This document shows, one piece after another, positions 47,548-59,337 of a stretch of 64,000 nt of DNA (positions are counted from its first letter, which is position 1; each line of letters begins with the position of its first letter). Location of the stretch: the NCBI GenBank assembly GCA_001414485.1, contig LLEY01000049.1:1-64000 (forward strand). Direction: 5' to 3'. This stretch comes from Calycina herbarum (taxonomy: Eukaryota; Ascomycota; Leotiomycetes; Helotiales; Pezizellaceae). The notes beneath the pieces were generated by a model, which was not told the origin of the DNA, did not search any database, and saw only the letters and a list, made by a program, of their open reading frames with translations. The translations under genes and the position numbers were made by a program.

Positions 47548-47587
47548 ACCGATATCCCTAGTCAGTGCATGTCCCTGGCAAAAGCCC
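47548..47587 (+). repeat. left terminal inverted repeat of the pogo-like element
   Basis: Forty bases, matching the reverse complement of 49686-49725 except for one T/C difference at the 23rd base (47570). The outer edge abuts the TA duplication. Confidence 0.9.
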
Positions 47588-47711
47588 GCCCTCATATATT
47601 TTATCCCACCACGTGAAAAGTTAAATAAAACAACAACCACACATTAGATTTATATGCAATTTAGTATGTAGGTCAATAAAAGGTAGTTAATCAGATAATA
47701 AGTACAAAAAA

Positions 47712-49641
47712 CTATATACGGGCACGAAGTGGTAACCTAATCTGCCGCCCGGACCTGGTTTCCTGTACTAGAGGGCTAACTACTTGAGCTAGACGTGGAA
47801 CCTTGAGAATAAGTATATAACTTGGCTTTTTAAGCTCTTTTAGACCCTTTTTAGCTCCCTTCTTAACTTAAGATGTGTGTAGAGCAGCTGCTGTAGGTAG
47901 AGCTTGTATACTCTTCTTCTGTTTTAGGACTTTGGGAGTTGTAGCAGCTAGCTCCTTTTGTAACTGAGTTTCTGCCCTCTTATCAGCCAATTCTGCATTC
48001 TTTCGTTGTCTCATAAGAGCATTAGCCTTCCTTTCTACTCTTCTCTCCTCCTTTGCCTTGTCTTCAGCCTTTTTCTCCTTATCTATCTCATTCTAATGCT
48101 CTTAAGCACGTGCAACCCTCCTAGAGGAGTATACCTCTACTCCCTTACTAATATTACTACAAAGATTAAGTTTCTTGCCCTTCTTTCTCTTCTGGTTCTC
48201 AAGTATAATAGCCATCCGCAGCCCTCGGTTCTCGTGCTCTAGAATAGAGACTTTACTAGACAGAGTTTGTATCGAAGAGAAGACCTTACTTACTTTGAGC
48301 TTGGACAGTGATCATTCGTAGTTTAGGTAGGTATGTTATATCGTTTTCGTAGTAAGAGGTGTTACAACGTCTTTAGTAGTCTCGTGGATCAGTGAAGTAG
48401 GCTTCGTCACTTATGCTATTATCTTTTCGCCCTATACTGGCCAGATCCTAGCCTTCTCGAAGGCATGTGTAATGTTTTATTCTATAAATACAAGGTCCTA
48501 CGCTACCTTAAACATTGTATAGAAAAACCGCTTTAACATAGAGACTAATCCACCAGACTTCTATATAAGCTTTTCAAGCTCATTGCTATAGTACGACGCG
48601 AGGGGTTGGAAAAGACCGACGTTGAGAGGTTATAATCGCTGTATTATATAAGGCAGTAGTATTATAATAATAATACGATGTCGGTCTACGAAGTCGATAA
48701 ACTTTATGGTTACATGTAAGGAGTGACCGTCTATAAGGAGAAGTTGGTGAGCCCTTGTGCTCTTCGGTTTTGTATGTGGTTCAAAGACCCTTTCTAGCTA
48801 CTTTAGGCCAAAGGTATTAGACGACCAGCCGTTCTCTGATGAGCCGAAATATATTCCTGCGTGTTCTTCGACATCCTCGACCTAGGAGCTCTATAAGTCT
48901 CCTGAACCGCCCTTATAAATAAGAAGTAGTGGGATCGCTCGTCTGATAGCTGAGATACATGCTAGTAGTAAGATAAACTCCCGAGAACTGTCCTACTTAT
49001 TCTTAGTAACGCGACCTGTTTTGTATGCTATAAGACTCATGATACGCTTCATAGATCGGCCGAACCCTATAAGAAACCCCTTCTCGTTAAAGTTATAGAT
49101 GTTGTCAGCAGTTATATTATATTTCTCGATAACTTATATAAGCTAGAGAAACAAGACAATGTTAGCTTTCTAGACGTAAAGTAAGAATAAGAGGGGAAAT
49201 AAAAGTAAATACTAAACAGAAGAAGAGCGTAAACATAGGTATATACTTAGTAGTAACCCTAAGGTTCTCAATATTCTTTAGATAACTGCTGCGCAACCTG
49301 TCCTTGTGCCTCCGGATAAAGTGGCTAGTCTAGTTCTTCCCTACTCTGCTCCTACGTATCTCTTCTATAAGGTTCTTGACGATAGAAGAAGTTGGTGGCA
49401 TTCCTCGGTCTGTAAGCTTATTGATCTGCCGAATCAGGACTTCCTCTTGCTCCATAGTGAGTGCTTGGTGGTAAAAAGCGGTTGCCTCCCTACGTGTCTT
49501 AGTCAAGCCTCTAATCCTCCGTGAGACAGCAGTACGGTCACAGCCATACTTCTTAGCAGCGTCAGAATAATTCTTAAACCCCCCTCTTTCATATGCAGCC
49601 ACTGCTAAGTTGATCTGGTGTGATTTGTCTGCTCTAGCCAT
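47712..49641 (-). pseudogene. Fot1/pogo transposase (DDE_1), multiply interrupted
   Basis: Starts MARADKSHQINLAVAAYERG at 49641, followed by a psq/CENP-B helix-turn-helix (CDRTAVSRRIRG) and GMPPTSSIVKNLIEEIR. A TAG in GKN-stop-TSHF replaces the conserved GKNW tryptophan (TGG-to-TAG). Further on, with more stops and at least one indel, come IYNFNEKGFLIGFGRS (first catalytic region), QLLLIDGHSLHVTIKFIDF (second aspartate), a RIIIIILLP stretch and NVGLFQPLASYYSNELEK. A Lys/Arg-rich coiled C-terminus ends GRQIRLPLRARI at 47712. Function when intact: cut-and-paste transposition at TA. Here it is dead. Confidence 0.85.
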
Positions 49642-49685
49642 GGTTAAAGTGGTGATGGTGGAGTAAAAAAGGGGGGTTTTGAAGT

Positions 49686-49725
49686 GGGCTTTTGCCAGGG
49701 ACGTGCACTGACTAGGGATATCGGT
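49686..49725 (-). repeat. right terminal inverted repeat of the pogo-like element
   Basis: Forty bases inverted relative to the left end. The start codon of the transposase (49641) lies only 45 bp inside it. Confidence 0.9.
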
Positions 49726-49781
49726 TACAGTAAGTTAACGCCTTTTCTTTTCGTATTTGAACTCACCTAACAACTTCACAG

Positions 49782-50556
49782 CTATCGCACTCCCAAGCTG
49801 CGTTTCAGAATCTCCCGGAATACCAAACGTCTACCTCGCCAACCTCCATGAAAATGGAACCGATAGCGAGGTTCGGATAGGATTCTTCGGTAAGCATTTG
49901 CCCCCTCACTCAATCCAAAAGCAAAAAGAAGCAGGAAGGAAGAGCCAGACTAACAAAAACAAAAACCAGGACTATGTCACCGCCCAAAAAGCAACCCAAC
50001 CTTCACTTGCGCCCCCTCTGTCCTCGGCAACCCCCAATCCATAGCCAAAGACCTCAACGCCCTCACCTCCTCAGTTCCAACAGCCCTCGACCTCCAAAAG
50101 AAGATTCTAGCAAGCCCCCTCGTCTGCTCCGCCTTCCTCTTCCTCCTCAGCACCTTGTTCACAGCCTTCGAAAGGTACCAGAAACAAGCCATCAAAAGCC
50201 GATCCCCAAAATCCAAGGGTAATTGTGTACAACCATGGTGGCCTCGAATCCTCGCCTTGGTTTCTTGTTGGGTATCCACTTTATTAGTTTTCGGAGCGGC
50301 ATTTTCGATGACGCAGACGTTGAAGGCTATTCAGTATGTTTCGGATCAGGAGATCAAGACGGGGACTACTATGGTGGCTTTTCATTGGGTGATTTTTGTG
50401 TTGGGGCTTGTGTTTTCTGGGGGTTTGAATGTGATTTTTGTTTATGAGAGGATGGGGGTGCAGAGTTATGGAAATTCGGAGGCCCGGCCAATGACCCCGC
50501 AAATGGAGCGTGATGATAGTGGTGGTGGGGATGAGGGTGGTGGCAGCTGGTCCTGA
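49782..50556 (+). pseudogene. FIG1-like membrane protein gene lacking its first exon
   Basis: Two exons remain: 49782-49889 and 49970-50556, joined in phase (TTC G | GA CTA). The first encodes PSCVSESPGIPNVYLANL and RIGFF, the second GLCHRPKSNPTFTCAPS and three hydrophobic segments. This matches Fig1/low-affinity calcium-influx proteins of fungi: G(Y/F)FG(L/M)C motif, Cys pair and membrane topology. Fig1 supports calcium entry and membrane fusion in mating. An intact branch (cacctaac) and acceptor (ttcacag, 49775-49781) show that an upstream exon with the start codon and first membrane segment existed, but only 54 bp upstream lies the end of the pogo-like element. The 5' exon is not seen left of it. 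Probably inactivated, or moved apart by rearrangement. Confidence 0.7.
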
Positions 50557-50757
50557 GATGTGGTATTGGAAGGGAAAGGAAAGGGAACTGGACTTTATTG
50601 AGGTTTTGTAAGAACTTAATTTGACGACAAGCGAATGTTTTAGACAGGGACTTAGAGAAATAACACAAATGTATTGAAAACAACGAAATTTATTAGATGC
50701 AGAGTGCTTCTATCCCGCACTCACAGGATAGCCGTCAGTTAAAAGGAACAATGCGAC

Positions 50758-51975
50758 CTACTCGATGTCCCCCAACTCACCCAAGTCCACCGCCGGCGCG
50801 GGCACTCCCACAATGTTATGATAATACCCAGCAATATCATACATCCCAAGAGCAGTGAGAATCTCCCCCATATTCAAAACAGCCGGACCAGAAGCATCCG
50901 GAAGCTCCAAATGGCGGTGCAAAAACGGAAGGAGAGACTCCTCTTCAACTTCATCAGAGAACTCTAGAACGCCAACACAGAAACGGATCCAGTTAAGTAC
51001 ACGTTCTGGGTCGACTGTTCCCTCATGCTGCCGAAACTCAACAGTCCGCTTGGACAAAAGGACACCGAGGAGTCCACTTGTCGCGTCAGTGAGGTTCTTG
51101 ATGTTGTAGGCCATTTTCGCGTCGGAACGCTCCGTTGACATCTTGAACCCCGCTAACTTTTGAAGTTCTTGAGAGCTAGCTTGGAAAAGGCTATTGAGAG
51201 CAGTGGTTAAATACTCTCTTTCGAGCTCGGACTTTCTCATGTCTGAGTCTGATTTTTGGGGCACGCGAACACCGGGAATGTTACGCAGGGCAGACCAGTC
51301 GCGTAGGGTCGGAGCGTACTGGTAGAATCCTTCTTTCGTACTTTGAAAGGCCAGGGGGTGGATCTTTTGAATCTGAGGCTCGAAAGTGAAAAGCGTAGCC
51401 AAGAATTTTCGTTGCGCGCGAAGATCAAACCCCTTCATTGACCGACCTACATGGACGTGCAAGGCGCAAGACCAGTTGAGTTGAACGCGAAAGTTGGAGC
51501 TAAGAATACCACATACTTGAGCGACGGCTGCCAGAGACGTCTCATTGAAGTATAGAGCAGGAGAGCATACCTCTATCCTGTGGTAATGGTAAATATTTCT
51601 GGGGTCATCTTCCGGCAAAGGAGGATATTCGATAGTAGAATCAGTTGTAACGACCCAAGATTCAGGATCGTCGACTTTCCACGGCTTACGTGCTTTCGTG
51701 TCGACACAGTCTTCAGCAGGAACTCCCTCTTTCAAAAGTACTTCTACGATGTGTTCAAGTAGATAGGGGCTTACCTTTCTACTCGAGGGGTCGCCAACGA
51801 GACCACGGACAGAGCGTGGGTCATTGGGGTTCGGATCCTCATATTCATCCGCGAGCCCTGCAATCAAGAATTCTAGTTCAACGCCAAAGGTAAGGCATTC
51901 ACGACGAACTTCAGATACATTGTCTAAGAGATGAGAGTCGTTTTCGCTCAATTCGAATGTTTGGTAGTTGTCCAT
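50758..51975 (-). CDS. amidoligase-family protein (405 aa)
   Basis: Single exon from ATG 51975 to the stop at 50758. It belongs to the fungal amidoligase group (ATP-grasp-like/GCS-fold ligases, Pfam Amidoligase_2 by pattern). Visible marks: LTFGVELEFLIAG near the start (the Glu pair binds metal in this fold), YHYHRIEVCSPALYF in the first third, CALHVHVGRSMKGFD in the middle, and KRTVEFRQHEGTVDPERV near the end. These are the usual catalytic/metal-binding positions. The family joins amino groups to carboxyls; the fungal substrate is not known. Length fits the family. No signal peptide. An ordinary promoter should lie at 51976-52150. Confidence 0.85.
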   Translation of the reverse strand: MDNYQTFELSENDSHLLDNVSEVRRECLTFGVELEFLIAGLADEYEDPNPNDPRSVRGLVGDPSSRKVSPYLLEHIVEVLLKEGVPAEDCVDTKARKPWKVDDPESWVVTTDSTIEYPPLPEDDPRNIYHYHRIEVCSPALYFNETSLAAVAQVCGILSSNFRVQLNWSCALHVHVGRSMKGFDLRAQRKFLATLFTFEPQIQKIHPLAFQSTKEGFYQYAPTLRDWSALRNIPGVRVPQKSDSDMRKSELEREYLTTALNSLFQASSQELQKLAGFKMSTERSDAKMAYNIKNLTDATSGLLGVLLSKRTVEFRQHEGTVDPERVLNWIRFCVGVLEFSDEVEEESLLPFLHRHLELPDASGPAVLNMGEILTALGMYDIAGYYHNIVGVPAPAVDLGELGDIE

Positions 51976-53679
51976 TATGAAAATTGTTTCTAAAAGTAGT
52001 GGAAAGTAAGTATAGTAAGTTGTAGTTTGTGTGATTGTGGGGTATATTGGATTGAAATTGAAGAGACTTGGAACCTCACTTGAGCTTGTTTATATAGAAC
52101 CATACGAAGAATATACAATGCCTTTATGTTATCTGATAGCTCTTTATTTGTCAAAGAAATCAGTATTGCTCCTGTAATTTTGTCCTTTGGTTTGACAAAG
52201 AGAAAATCTATTGGTCGATACTCTATTCATGGTTTAACAAAGAATCCTCACTGGGAATCCCCACTGGGGGATGCTAGAGCACATCGTGAGATTAAGCTGT
52301 CCACGGAATGACAGCATCCTCCTATAATACACAAAGACTCGTGACATGTGAAAGTTCCCAGAGGTTGGTGGCGACTAGGGCTGGTTAGGCAACTATGCCA
52401 ACTCATGTGAAGTATTCTGTTTGTGAATTAGAATAGGGCAAAATGAAAATCAGATAGAGACTTACAGTAGTCCCTTAGGGCTTGAATTGGAGCAAGCGTG
52501 TGAATTTTAGCAACTGTGGCTCAAATGTGAATTCTTGCGGGCCGTAGACCATCCACCAAAACCTTGCATTCTAGTCTTGCCATACATGATGAATCAGGTT
52601 ATCAACCAGCTTGCCATCAAAAGGAACCTCGTGTGCACACGCATCTTCCTGCAGGTCGGGGCAAGACTCGGTGTCGGACATTGAAATAATTACTCTCAAA
52701 ACCCCATTCCATCCCACTTCCAGCAGATCGTCCTCGAGGGGAAATGGAGGAATGTAGTCGAGTCTTCGATAAGCTCCCACGTCGAGTATTTGGAAAGACC
52801 TCAGAGCGTCAGCACGTGATCATCGCCGCTTTAAGGTTATGCTTTTCTTCCTTTTCATCGCAATTTCCTGACGACCTCAACGTCCTCCCATCTGGATCGG
52901 TCCACCAGAAACTTCACGGGTCAATTTCCGTGGGTGATGCATTTCTCTTCCGCGCTGGTTGTGAGATAGTATTCTGGTACTATCTACCCACGAAAATGTC
53001 CTCTCAAAGGTTCCGACGCCATCATGGTTACCTGTGGTCTTTCAAACTTCCGTCGGATTCGTCATCACACTCGAAAGCTGGCTGATTCTCCCGGGTAGTT
53101 TGTGTATTGGCAGTCTCGAGAACACTTTCTACTGAAGGGACGAGTTGGAAGTTGAAGGAAAGAAGGAAGGAGCGATAGATTCTCGAAAATCCAGGGATGA
53201 TTTGGGCTGTTCCGTTCCAGGGTTTCCCCTCAATAACCCACCAGACTAATGGATAAATAACATATCCAGATCGCGTCATCTCGCAAACATCTTTCTCTAT
53301 GGATCCCCATTCCATGGCTTCGGGCATTTCCAACATCATGGCGGGTTCCTGGGCCATGTATGAGGATGCTTGTTCTCAAGATGCAGGTACTGCAATTACT
53401 GAGAACTCAATTTCATATAGGGTATCGGCTTCTGCGGATATGCTGTTTGCCTTTCCTACCCCTCCAGGGTTTTTCTTTCGTTGTCTATTTCCATTCTATT
53501 TCAGCCTGTTCATCTAGTTCCGGTTTAATGTTCTTCCTTCCCCTCAATTCCAAACAAAGCTTGGTATAGTGGGGACGATATTACCAGCCGAGGAAAAGTC
53601 AGCGAACATGACTTTATTTTCTGGGAGCTTGCTCGTTGATTTTTCTTTTTTTTTGGTATTCTTGTAGAAACTTCCCAAG
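51976..53679. other. intergenic region
   Basis: About 1.7 kb. I found no supported gene. Frames at 52571-52780, 52744-53085 and 53028-53357 overlap on opposite strands, lack recognisable domains and do not join through splice sites; some minus-strand pieces are gene-like but interrupted by stops, so a decayed gene is possible. A T-rich tract at 53640-53654 precedes the next gene. Confidence 0.4.
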
Positions 53680-55120
53680 ATGCGGTCTCAAATAAGTCAA
53701 TGGGTTTTCCTCATTTGTATTCTCGCGTTTTTAATTGGCATAGATGCTCGACATCCAAAGCATTCCAAAAGAAATAATAACAAATGGATTCCAACATGGG
53801 GGAGTATGCCGCAACTTACGGAGCCTGGAAATTTACCACCAGCACCATTTGTGAGCGTCCTCTTCTTTGAATTGTTTTAAGCTAATTCTTCCAGAATGGG
53901 ACAGGACAAGTCTTCTTCAACTCCACAATTCGGCAAACAATTCGAACCTCGATTGGTGGATCACAAATTCGACTTCGGTTCTCCAATGCGTTTGGGCCTG
54001 TCGATTTACCAATTACCGCAGTGACAGTGGCATTGTCTGGAAATGGAACTGCGGGAATAAACACGATCCAAACGCATACTTTAAAGGATGTCAAATTTAG
54101 TGGAAGTTCAAGTTATACCGTTCCTCAAGGCGCCCTTGTGGTTTCAGATCCAATTGATTTAGCTGTTGCAGCTCAATCAATTTTGACTGTTACTATGTAT
54201 CTTGTGAACGGGCAGCCGGGCAGTCCAATTACTTCGCACCCTGGGAGTAGGACCACGAGTTGGTTTGCTTTGGGAAACCAAGTTTCTGCTGCCTCTTTGG
54301 GAGGAGAATCCCTTAAAAGTGCTGCTCATTGGTACCTCTCATTATCCATATTTCTCCTACCAGATACAATCTAACCCGAACTCCAGGTATTTCCTCTCCA
54401 ACGTCGAAGTACTCGCCCCCCGCGACTCCAAAGCCTTCGTAATAGTCGGCGACAGCATAACCGACGGCCGCGGTTCCGAAACCGACAAAAACAACCGATG
54501 GCCCGACCTCCTCCTCAACCGACTCCAAAAGAACCCCTCCACCTCAAACATAGCAATCATAAACCAAGCCGCAGGAGGAAACCGCATTCTCAACGACGGC
54601 CTAGGGCCCAATGCCCTCTCTCGTCTCGACCGAGATGTTCTTTCCCAGGCTAGCGTCGAATATGCGATGGTTTTCGAGGGAGTAAATGATATTGGAACGG
54701 CGAATGTTGATTCTGCGAGTCAGAAAAGTATTGGGGATCGCATTATTTCTGGGTATGAACAGTTTGCTAGGAGGTTAGAGGCTTTTGAGATTACGCTTTT
54801 TGCGGGGACGATTACTCCTTTTTCTGCGCCAGCGAATTTTACGGGGCAGCCTTATAGTGATCCGGAGAGGGAGAGGACGAGACAGAGGGTCAATAAGTGG
54901 ATTCGGGAGAGTATGTTGATTTCTTAATGGGGTTGGGAATGACCGTACTAACTTATTCATAGGTGATCTCTTTGACGAGGTGATAGATTTTGACAAGCTA
55001 ATAAGCGATGAGAAGATTCCGTCGCAATTGAGCAGCGTGTACGATTCGGGGGACTTTCTACATCCCAATGTTGTTGGGTATCAGAGATTGGCGGATGGCT
55101 TTCCTCTGGATGTTTTTTGA
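53680..55120 (+). CDS. secreted SGNH/GDSL hydrolase (429 aa)
   Basis: Four exons: 53680-53850, 53895-54331, 54387-54910 and 54963-55120, with GT-AG introns of 44-55 nt and matching phases. Residues 1-23 form a signal peptide (SQWVFLICILAFLIGIDA). The N-terminal third is a beta-rich segment; then come the SGNH blocks: GDSITDG (block I, nucleophile S226), AAGGNRI (block II), GVND (block III) and GDFLHPN (block V, D408 and H411). Enzymes of this type are extracellular esterases or lipases, often acting on acetylated plant polysaccharides; the substrate cannot be told from sequence. Third-base GC is high in exon 3 and low in exon 2, an odd switch within one gene. All catalytic residues are present. 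Confidence 0.9.
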
Positions 55121-55568
55121 GCCAAAGCATTTGAAAATGTATATATAGTTTGACTGTGCGCGAACCGCGGTGAGTACACCTCAATCTCATGCACAAGTCC
55201 ATACTCTGTTTAATGTCCCTTTTTCACAACTCCACAGTTGGGTCACGTGTTTTCATTGGTTGCTATACCCTGCACCAACAAATGCACTGCCTTGGTAGGG
55301 AGAAACACCAACTCACAAACCCAGTTTAATTTCGATACGGCAATTGAGATAAGGTTCCGATTGGTATCCATGCTCAGCTTGTTGCTGTGGTGGGCAAGTG
55401 CATAGGGCTGGTTATCTAACCATCCACTCACAATTGGTGCAGAAACTTTTACGTTGGCACTAGAATACCTGGCATAATACTACGTCTCGTGTTCTCCGAG
55501 CTGCAGATACATATACGTGAAGGGGGTCCCGGGAATTCTTGTCATTTCTTGAATTGGAGAAATTCACC

Positions 55569-57529
55569 ATGTCAGCCAACTATATTCAGATGACCGCCCA
55601 AGCACCTCGAGATGGAGGTAATTTTGACGCAACTAAACACGATACCATGTCCAGCAAGTCACAAACTCTTTACTCGAATCTCTCTCAAGACGATCCAAAG
55701 CAACTGCTAGCAGAGCATCGCAACATGGATACTAACCCCAAAGAGCTTAGAAATTCACTGTCAAAAAGCATTTTTGGGTTCTCCCTTGAACTCTTGGGAG
55801 TCGCTACCACCTTGCTTTTTGCCGTCTTTGGAATCTTAGTATTGAAGCACGATGGAGATGAAGCGGAAGATGGCTCAATAGCTATGACTTTAGTAACGAT
55901 TTCCAAATATGTGAGTCCTACTTCAAATTTCTTGATACATACAGTGACTGACTTTGCCAGGGCCCTACGATCTTCCCCATAGTCTTCGCAGCAATTGTCG
56001 GCAGTGCAATGAAATCCATAGCCACTTTCCGAATACAATCTGGATCAACAATTGGTGTGCTGGAACAACTTCTAGGAAGTCGAACAATATCTGGAGCTGT
56101 CTTCACTCAAGTCCGACTTAGGGCAGTGAATTCGGTTGCTCTGGGGATTATCATTCTTTGGTGTCTTTCACCACTGGGAAGCCAAGCATCGCTACGTGTT
56201 ATATACATTGCGCCGCAATACCTCAGCAATGCGACAAGTCTCATAGCTATGAAAACTTTTGCTGCTTACGAGTATACATATGCTGCTGGAATGTCTACAG
56301 GGAAATTAAGTGTTGGGGCCCCTTTTACTGCATCATTACTGGCGGGACGACTCCTTCAACAACAAAACCAAGACCTTTGGGGAAATGTACGTCTGCCGTC
56401 AATTGAGAACCTTCATCCTAATGGAACCTCCTGGATAGACATCAAAGACAAGCCGATCGAATACACCTCTCTCGTTGGGGTTCCTGTAGGACCATTGCCC
56501 ACGAGAGGAAACACGACTTACTCACTTGTGAACTCCTATCTCAAGGTGACATGTGACACATTCGAGGAACGACCTCACGGCTTTCAGCTCAACTACACCT
56601 CAGATCCTCCACCCGTTCCTTCCAACAAGACTTACGGCTGGGTATCTTCCAAAATAAATCCCCTCCAAATGGGCATCACAATCCCCCGTAACTTCGACCC
56701 TGAAGAGAGAAACGTAGATTCCCGACAATTCATATGGGAAACCCTCAACGACAACTCCACATTCGCGCAATGCCACCTCTCCACCACCTTCATCGAAGTA
56801 TCCATCTCTTGTTCCCTTAAAAAATGTCAACCCCTAGCCGTCCGACCATCCCCCAATCCAGATATTGGAAACAAAACAGTCTTCGACCTCACCGCACACC
56901 CACAAGTCATTCTCAACCTCTTAACTGGACTTTTTCCTACCTCCATGCTTTCTGGTGGCATAAATCCTTTGGTTTCTTATATGTTGGATCCTTCTAGTGC
57001 GGTGGGTAGTGCGAACCAGACTTCTGTTTACGCATTGGGTAGGGAGATGTTTGAACTTCGTCTCGCGCAGATTTTGAACACGGTCCTTATGTTGGGGATT
57101 GGAATGAATAGTATTACCTCCTCCATAGACACCTTTCTCTCTGCTCGTTCTCCGGTAGCGAATTCCACCATTGACGCAGTGGTAACCATAAAACACGATA
57201 TCGTCCGTTGTAACAGAGCTTGGCTTTCCATCCTCATTCTAGCATCCTTGAGTACTTGTTTAGTCGTCGGAACTGCGATGGTGCTTCAGTTTTATACGCT
57301 GGCACCGGATGTTTTGGGGAGTTTGAGTCTGGCGATGTTGGATCATGAGGAGGGGGATGGAAGGGGAAGATCGACGTGGGATGGAGATCGCTGGACGAGG
57401 AAAAGGAGGGAGACGGTGGTTAGGTTGGCGGATGTTAGGGCCCAGGAGGAGGTGGGCAGGATTGGGTTAAGTGTTGATGGGAGTGGGGCTGGGGGCGCGA
57501 AGTTGAAGAGGGGGAGGGTGTATTTGTGA
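55569..57529 (+). CDS. multi-pass membrane protein of unknown function (636 aa)
   Basis: Two exons, 55569-55910 and 55961-57529, with a 50-nt intron (GTGAGT...CCAG). ATG 55569 has a strong context (caccATG). Hydrophobic segments: one at about 85-105 (FGFSLELLGVATTLLFAVFG), one right after the intron (IFPIVFAAIVGS), one near ALGIIILWCLSPLG, and one near the end (LSILILASLSTCLVVGTAM). Between the last two lies a long extracytosolic loop with many NxS/T sites and Cys residues. The C-terminal tail is Gly/Arg-rich and charged. The layout resembles the membrane-protein family seen at 12178-14226, but the sequences differ. The role is unknown to me. The gene is intact. Confidence 0.8.
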
Positions 57530-58046
57530 GGGTGGTGAGGGTTTTGGGGAAAAGAGTTGAGGTTTAAATTGGTGATTGAGGGTGGATTTAAATACTGTTT
57601 GGGTGTACATAAAATCAGCAACTTTAAGCTCATCTGCCTTGGGAGATAAAAATCTCAGTTACTGGTAGTATCTTGGTTGCTAACGAAGGCACTAATAATT
57701 GGGTTTCCGGGCGAATGATGGCTCGTCAGCTTGCTTGCAATTTGAAACTGATTGAAGAAATTTGCGAGGGCTTGATATGAGAATGATATCTCGTAGCTTC
57801 CAAAATTAGAGATGCGAGACTTTTGTTCTAAGTAGGAAGAGAACAAAATATAAATATTTTAGCTCCCAAACGAAAGAGCAAACGAAGGAGGAGCTCTTTA
57901 AGAATATATTAGCATGAAATTTGCTCAGGTATATACATATGCTATTTCCTATTCAAGAAACTATTTACTGAAAGACAGCCCAGCAAACAAGAATCATTTT
58001 CCCCCCAAACCCTCCTCTCGTTACCCACTTTAGGCCTGCGTCATAA
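57530..58046. other. intergenic region between convergent genes
   Basis: About 520 bp between the 3' ends of the membrane-protein gene (+) and the xylanase gene (-). No gene is supported; it should contain both 3' ends. Confidence 0.45.
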
Positions 58047-59337
58047 TTATGGCGTAGGCTCAGCAACCACAGCCCTGGCAGGACTAGCAGGAGCCTTTGT
58101 AGGAGCAGGGGCAGATGGAGTCAAAGCACCCAAGGTGCTAACCAATGCGCCATACGCAGGCTTAGTGGAATACCCAGAGTTGAACAAAAGTGGGTTGCTT
58201 GCTGCCCTCCAAGAATCGGGATCGCGAACTCCCCAAACGGTAACGCCAACACAGTTTTGGATATCAACACATGATTTGACAGTTTGAACATAGTCGGCAG
58301 CAGCGGCGTTTACGATATCGACTTCGGTAAGAGCACATTCTGGTGCTGCGGCACAGAGAGCTTGAAGAGAAGCAGCTACATTTTTTGCTTCGTTGGCGAC
58401 GAGATGCGCTTGTGCCCCAATTCCGTCAATTGGAATGCCTGCCGCGATCCATTTCTTGACATAGCTTATCATTCCGGTCGTTTTGGCGTAGTTGGAACCT
58501 TTCTCAACGGTGCTAAGATTTTGTAAGGATGGATTATTTCGCATTCTTGAGAAAACACTTACTTGTAATCGTTGATGTACAACTTGGCTGCTGGATCGGC
58601 TTTGCGTGCTGCTTCGAACGAAATACGGACAAAGTCTTCACCTAAAACTCTGGAGAAGACGGAGTCACGAAGACCTCCCGATTCGCTAAACATCTCATTG
58701 ATAACGTCCTAGAAGCAGATGTCGGCTCACGAAGATGTTGTAGAGTATAAAGAGAAAGATCAACCTACCCACTGAATAATTTTACCAGCATATCTTCCGA
58801 TCTCCTTGGTGACGTGGTTTTGAATTACGGTAGTGAGAGTTGCCTTGTTGTTGATAGCCGAAACCCAACTAGGCAATTGTGAGTGCCAGACTGTAGTATG
58901 TCCTCTCACCACCTTTCCATTCGTTTTCGCCCAATCAACCAAATAATCCAAATCAGCAAAGTTGAAGTTGCCCTGGGAGGCTTCGATAGTTTGCCATTTC
59001 CCACTAATTTCCGGAAGACATTAGTAAACATCCCACCCGTGGACTTCGTGGAAACGTACGAGTTCTCCGGTGTGAGTTGACCAAAATCCGCCTTGATAAT
59101 TTCAGAGTTCGCGGCGTTGTTCAATAAACTTCGATCAGCTGCGGTGCCAAAATATTGCTTTCCGAGTTTCTTGAAGATGGCATCGATAGATGCCTCATTT
59201 CGTGCTCGCTTATCAAGGGTATCTTTTGTGCCTAGAAGTTCGGCTTCCCAATCCACGTTTCGAACATCGTAGAGTACGGCACCTGGAGCTGCAAGAGCAA
59301 CCAAGGCTGGTGTGAAGAAAAGGATTGAGGCACGCAT
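58047..59337 (-). CDS. GH10 endo-beta-1,4-xylanase (374 aa)
   Basis: Secreted glycoside hydrolase that cuts the beta-1,4-xylan backbone. Four exons: 59337-59060, 59003-58769, 58708-58563 and 58512-58047; all three introns restore conserved motifs (TPENS-GKW, QW-DVINEM, NDYN-TVEKG). A signal peptide lies at about 1-17. GH10 marks: [16 protein letters not shown], the acid/base glutamate in DVINEMF (E176), [13 protein letters not shown], and the nucleophile in LTEVDI (E283), then [13 protein letters not shown]. The usual NSMKW is NSGKW here. A Pro/Ala-rich tail of about 25 residues ends the protein, and there is no cellulose-binding module. Three GGCTAAA motifs lie upstream, suggesting control by an XlnR/Xyr1-type activator. 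A sugar transporter gene precedes it on the same strand. Confidence 0.95.

Larger units (their letters stand above)
47548..49725 (-). mobile_element. complete Fot1/pogo-like DNA transposon, 2178 bp
   Basis: Both ends carry a 40-bp terminal inverted repeat starting ACCGATATCCCTAGTCAGTG and ending GGCAAAAGCCC, with one mismatch between ends (T versus C). TA dinucleotides flank it (47546-47547 and 49726-49727), the target duplication of the Tc1/mariner/pogo superfamily. Inside, a DDE_1-type transposase lies on the minus strand. Size, TIR length and protein type match fungal Fot1/pogo elements. Coding is ruined by nonsense changes, but the near-identical TIRs mean the ends could still be mobilised by an active relative. 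Confidence 0.9.

Noticed and set aside
47740..47820. tRNA-like sequence on the minus strand (TAGCTCAAGTAGTTAG, like an A box)
   Set aside because: The stretch reads in frame as the end of the pogo transposase (GRQIRLPLRAR before the stop) and has no paired acceptor stem or B box.
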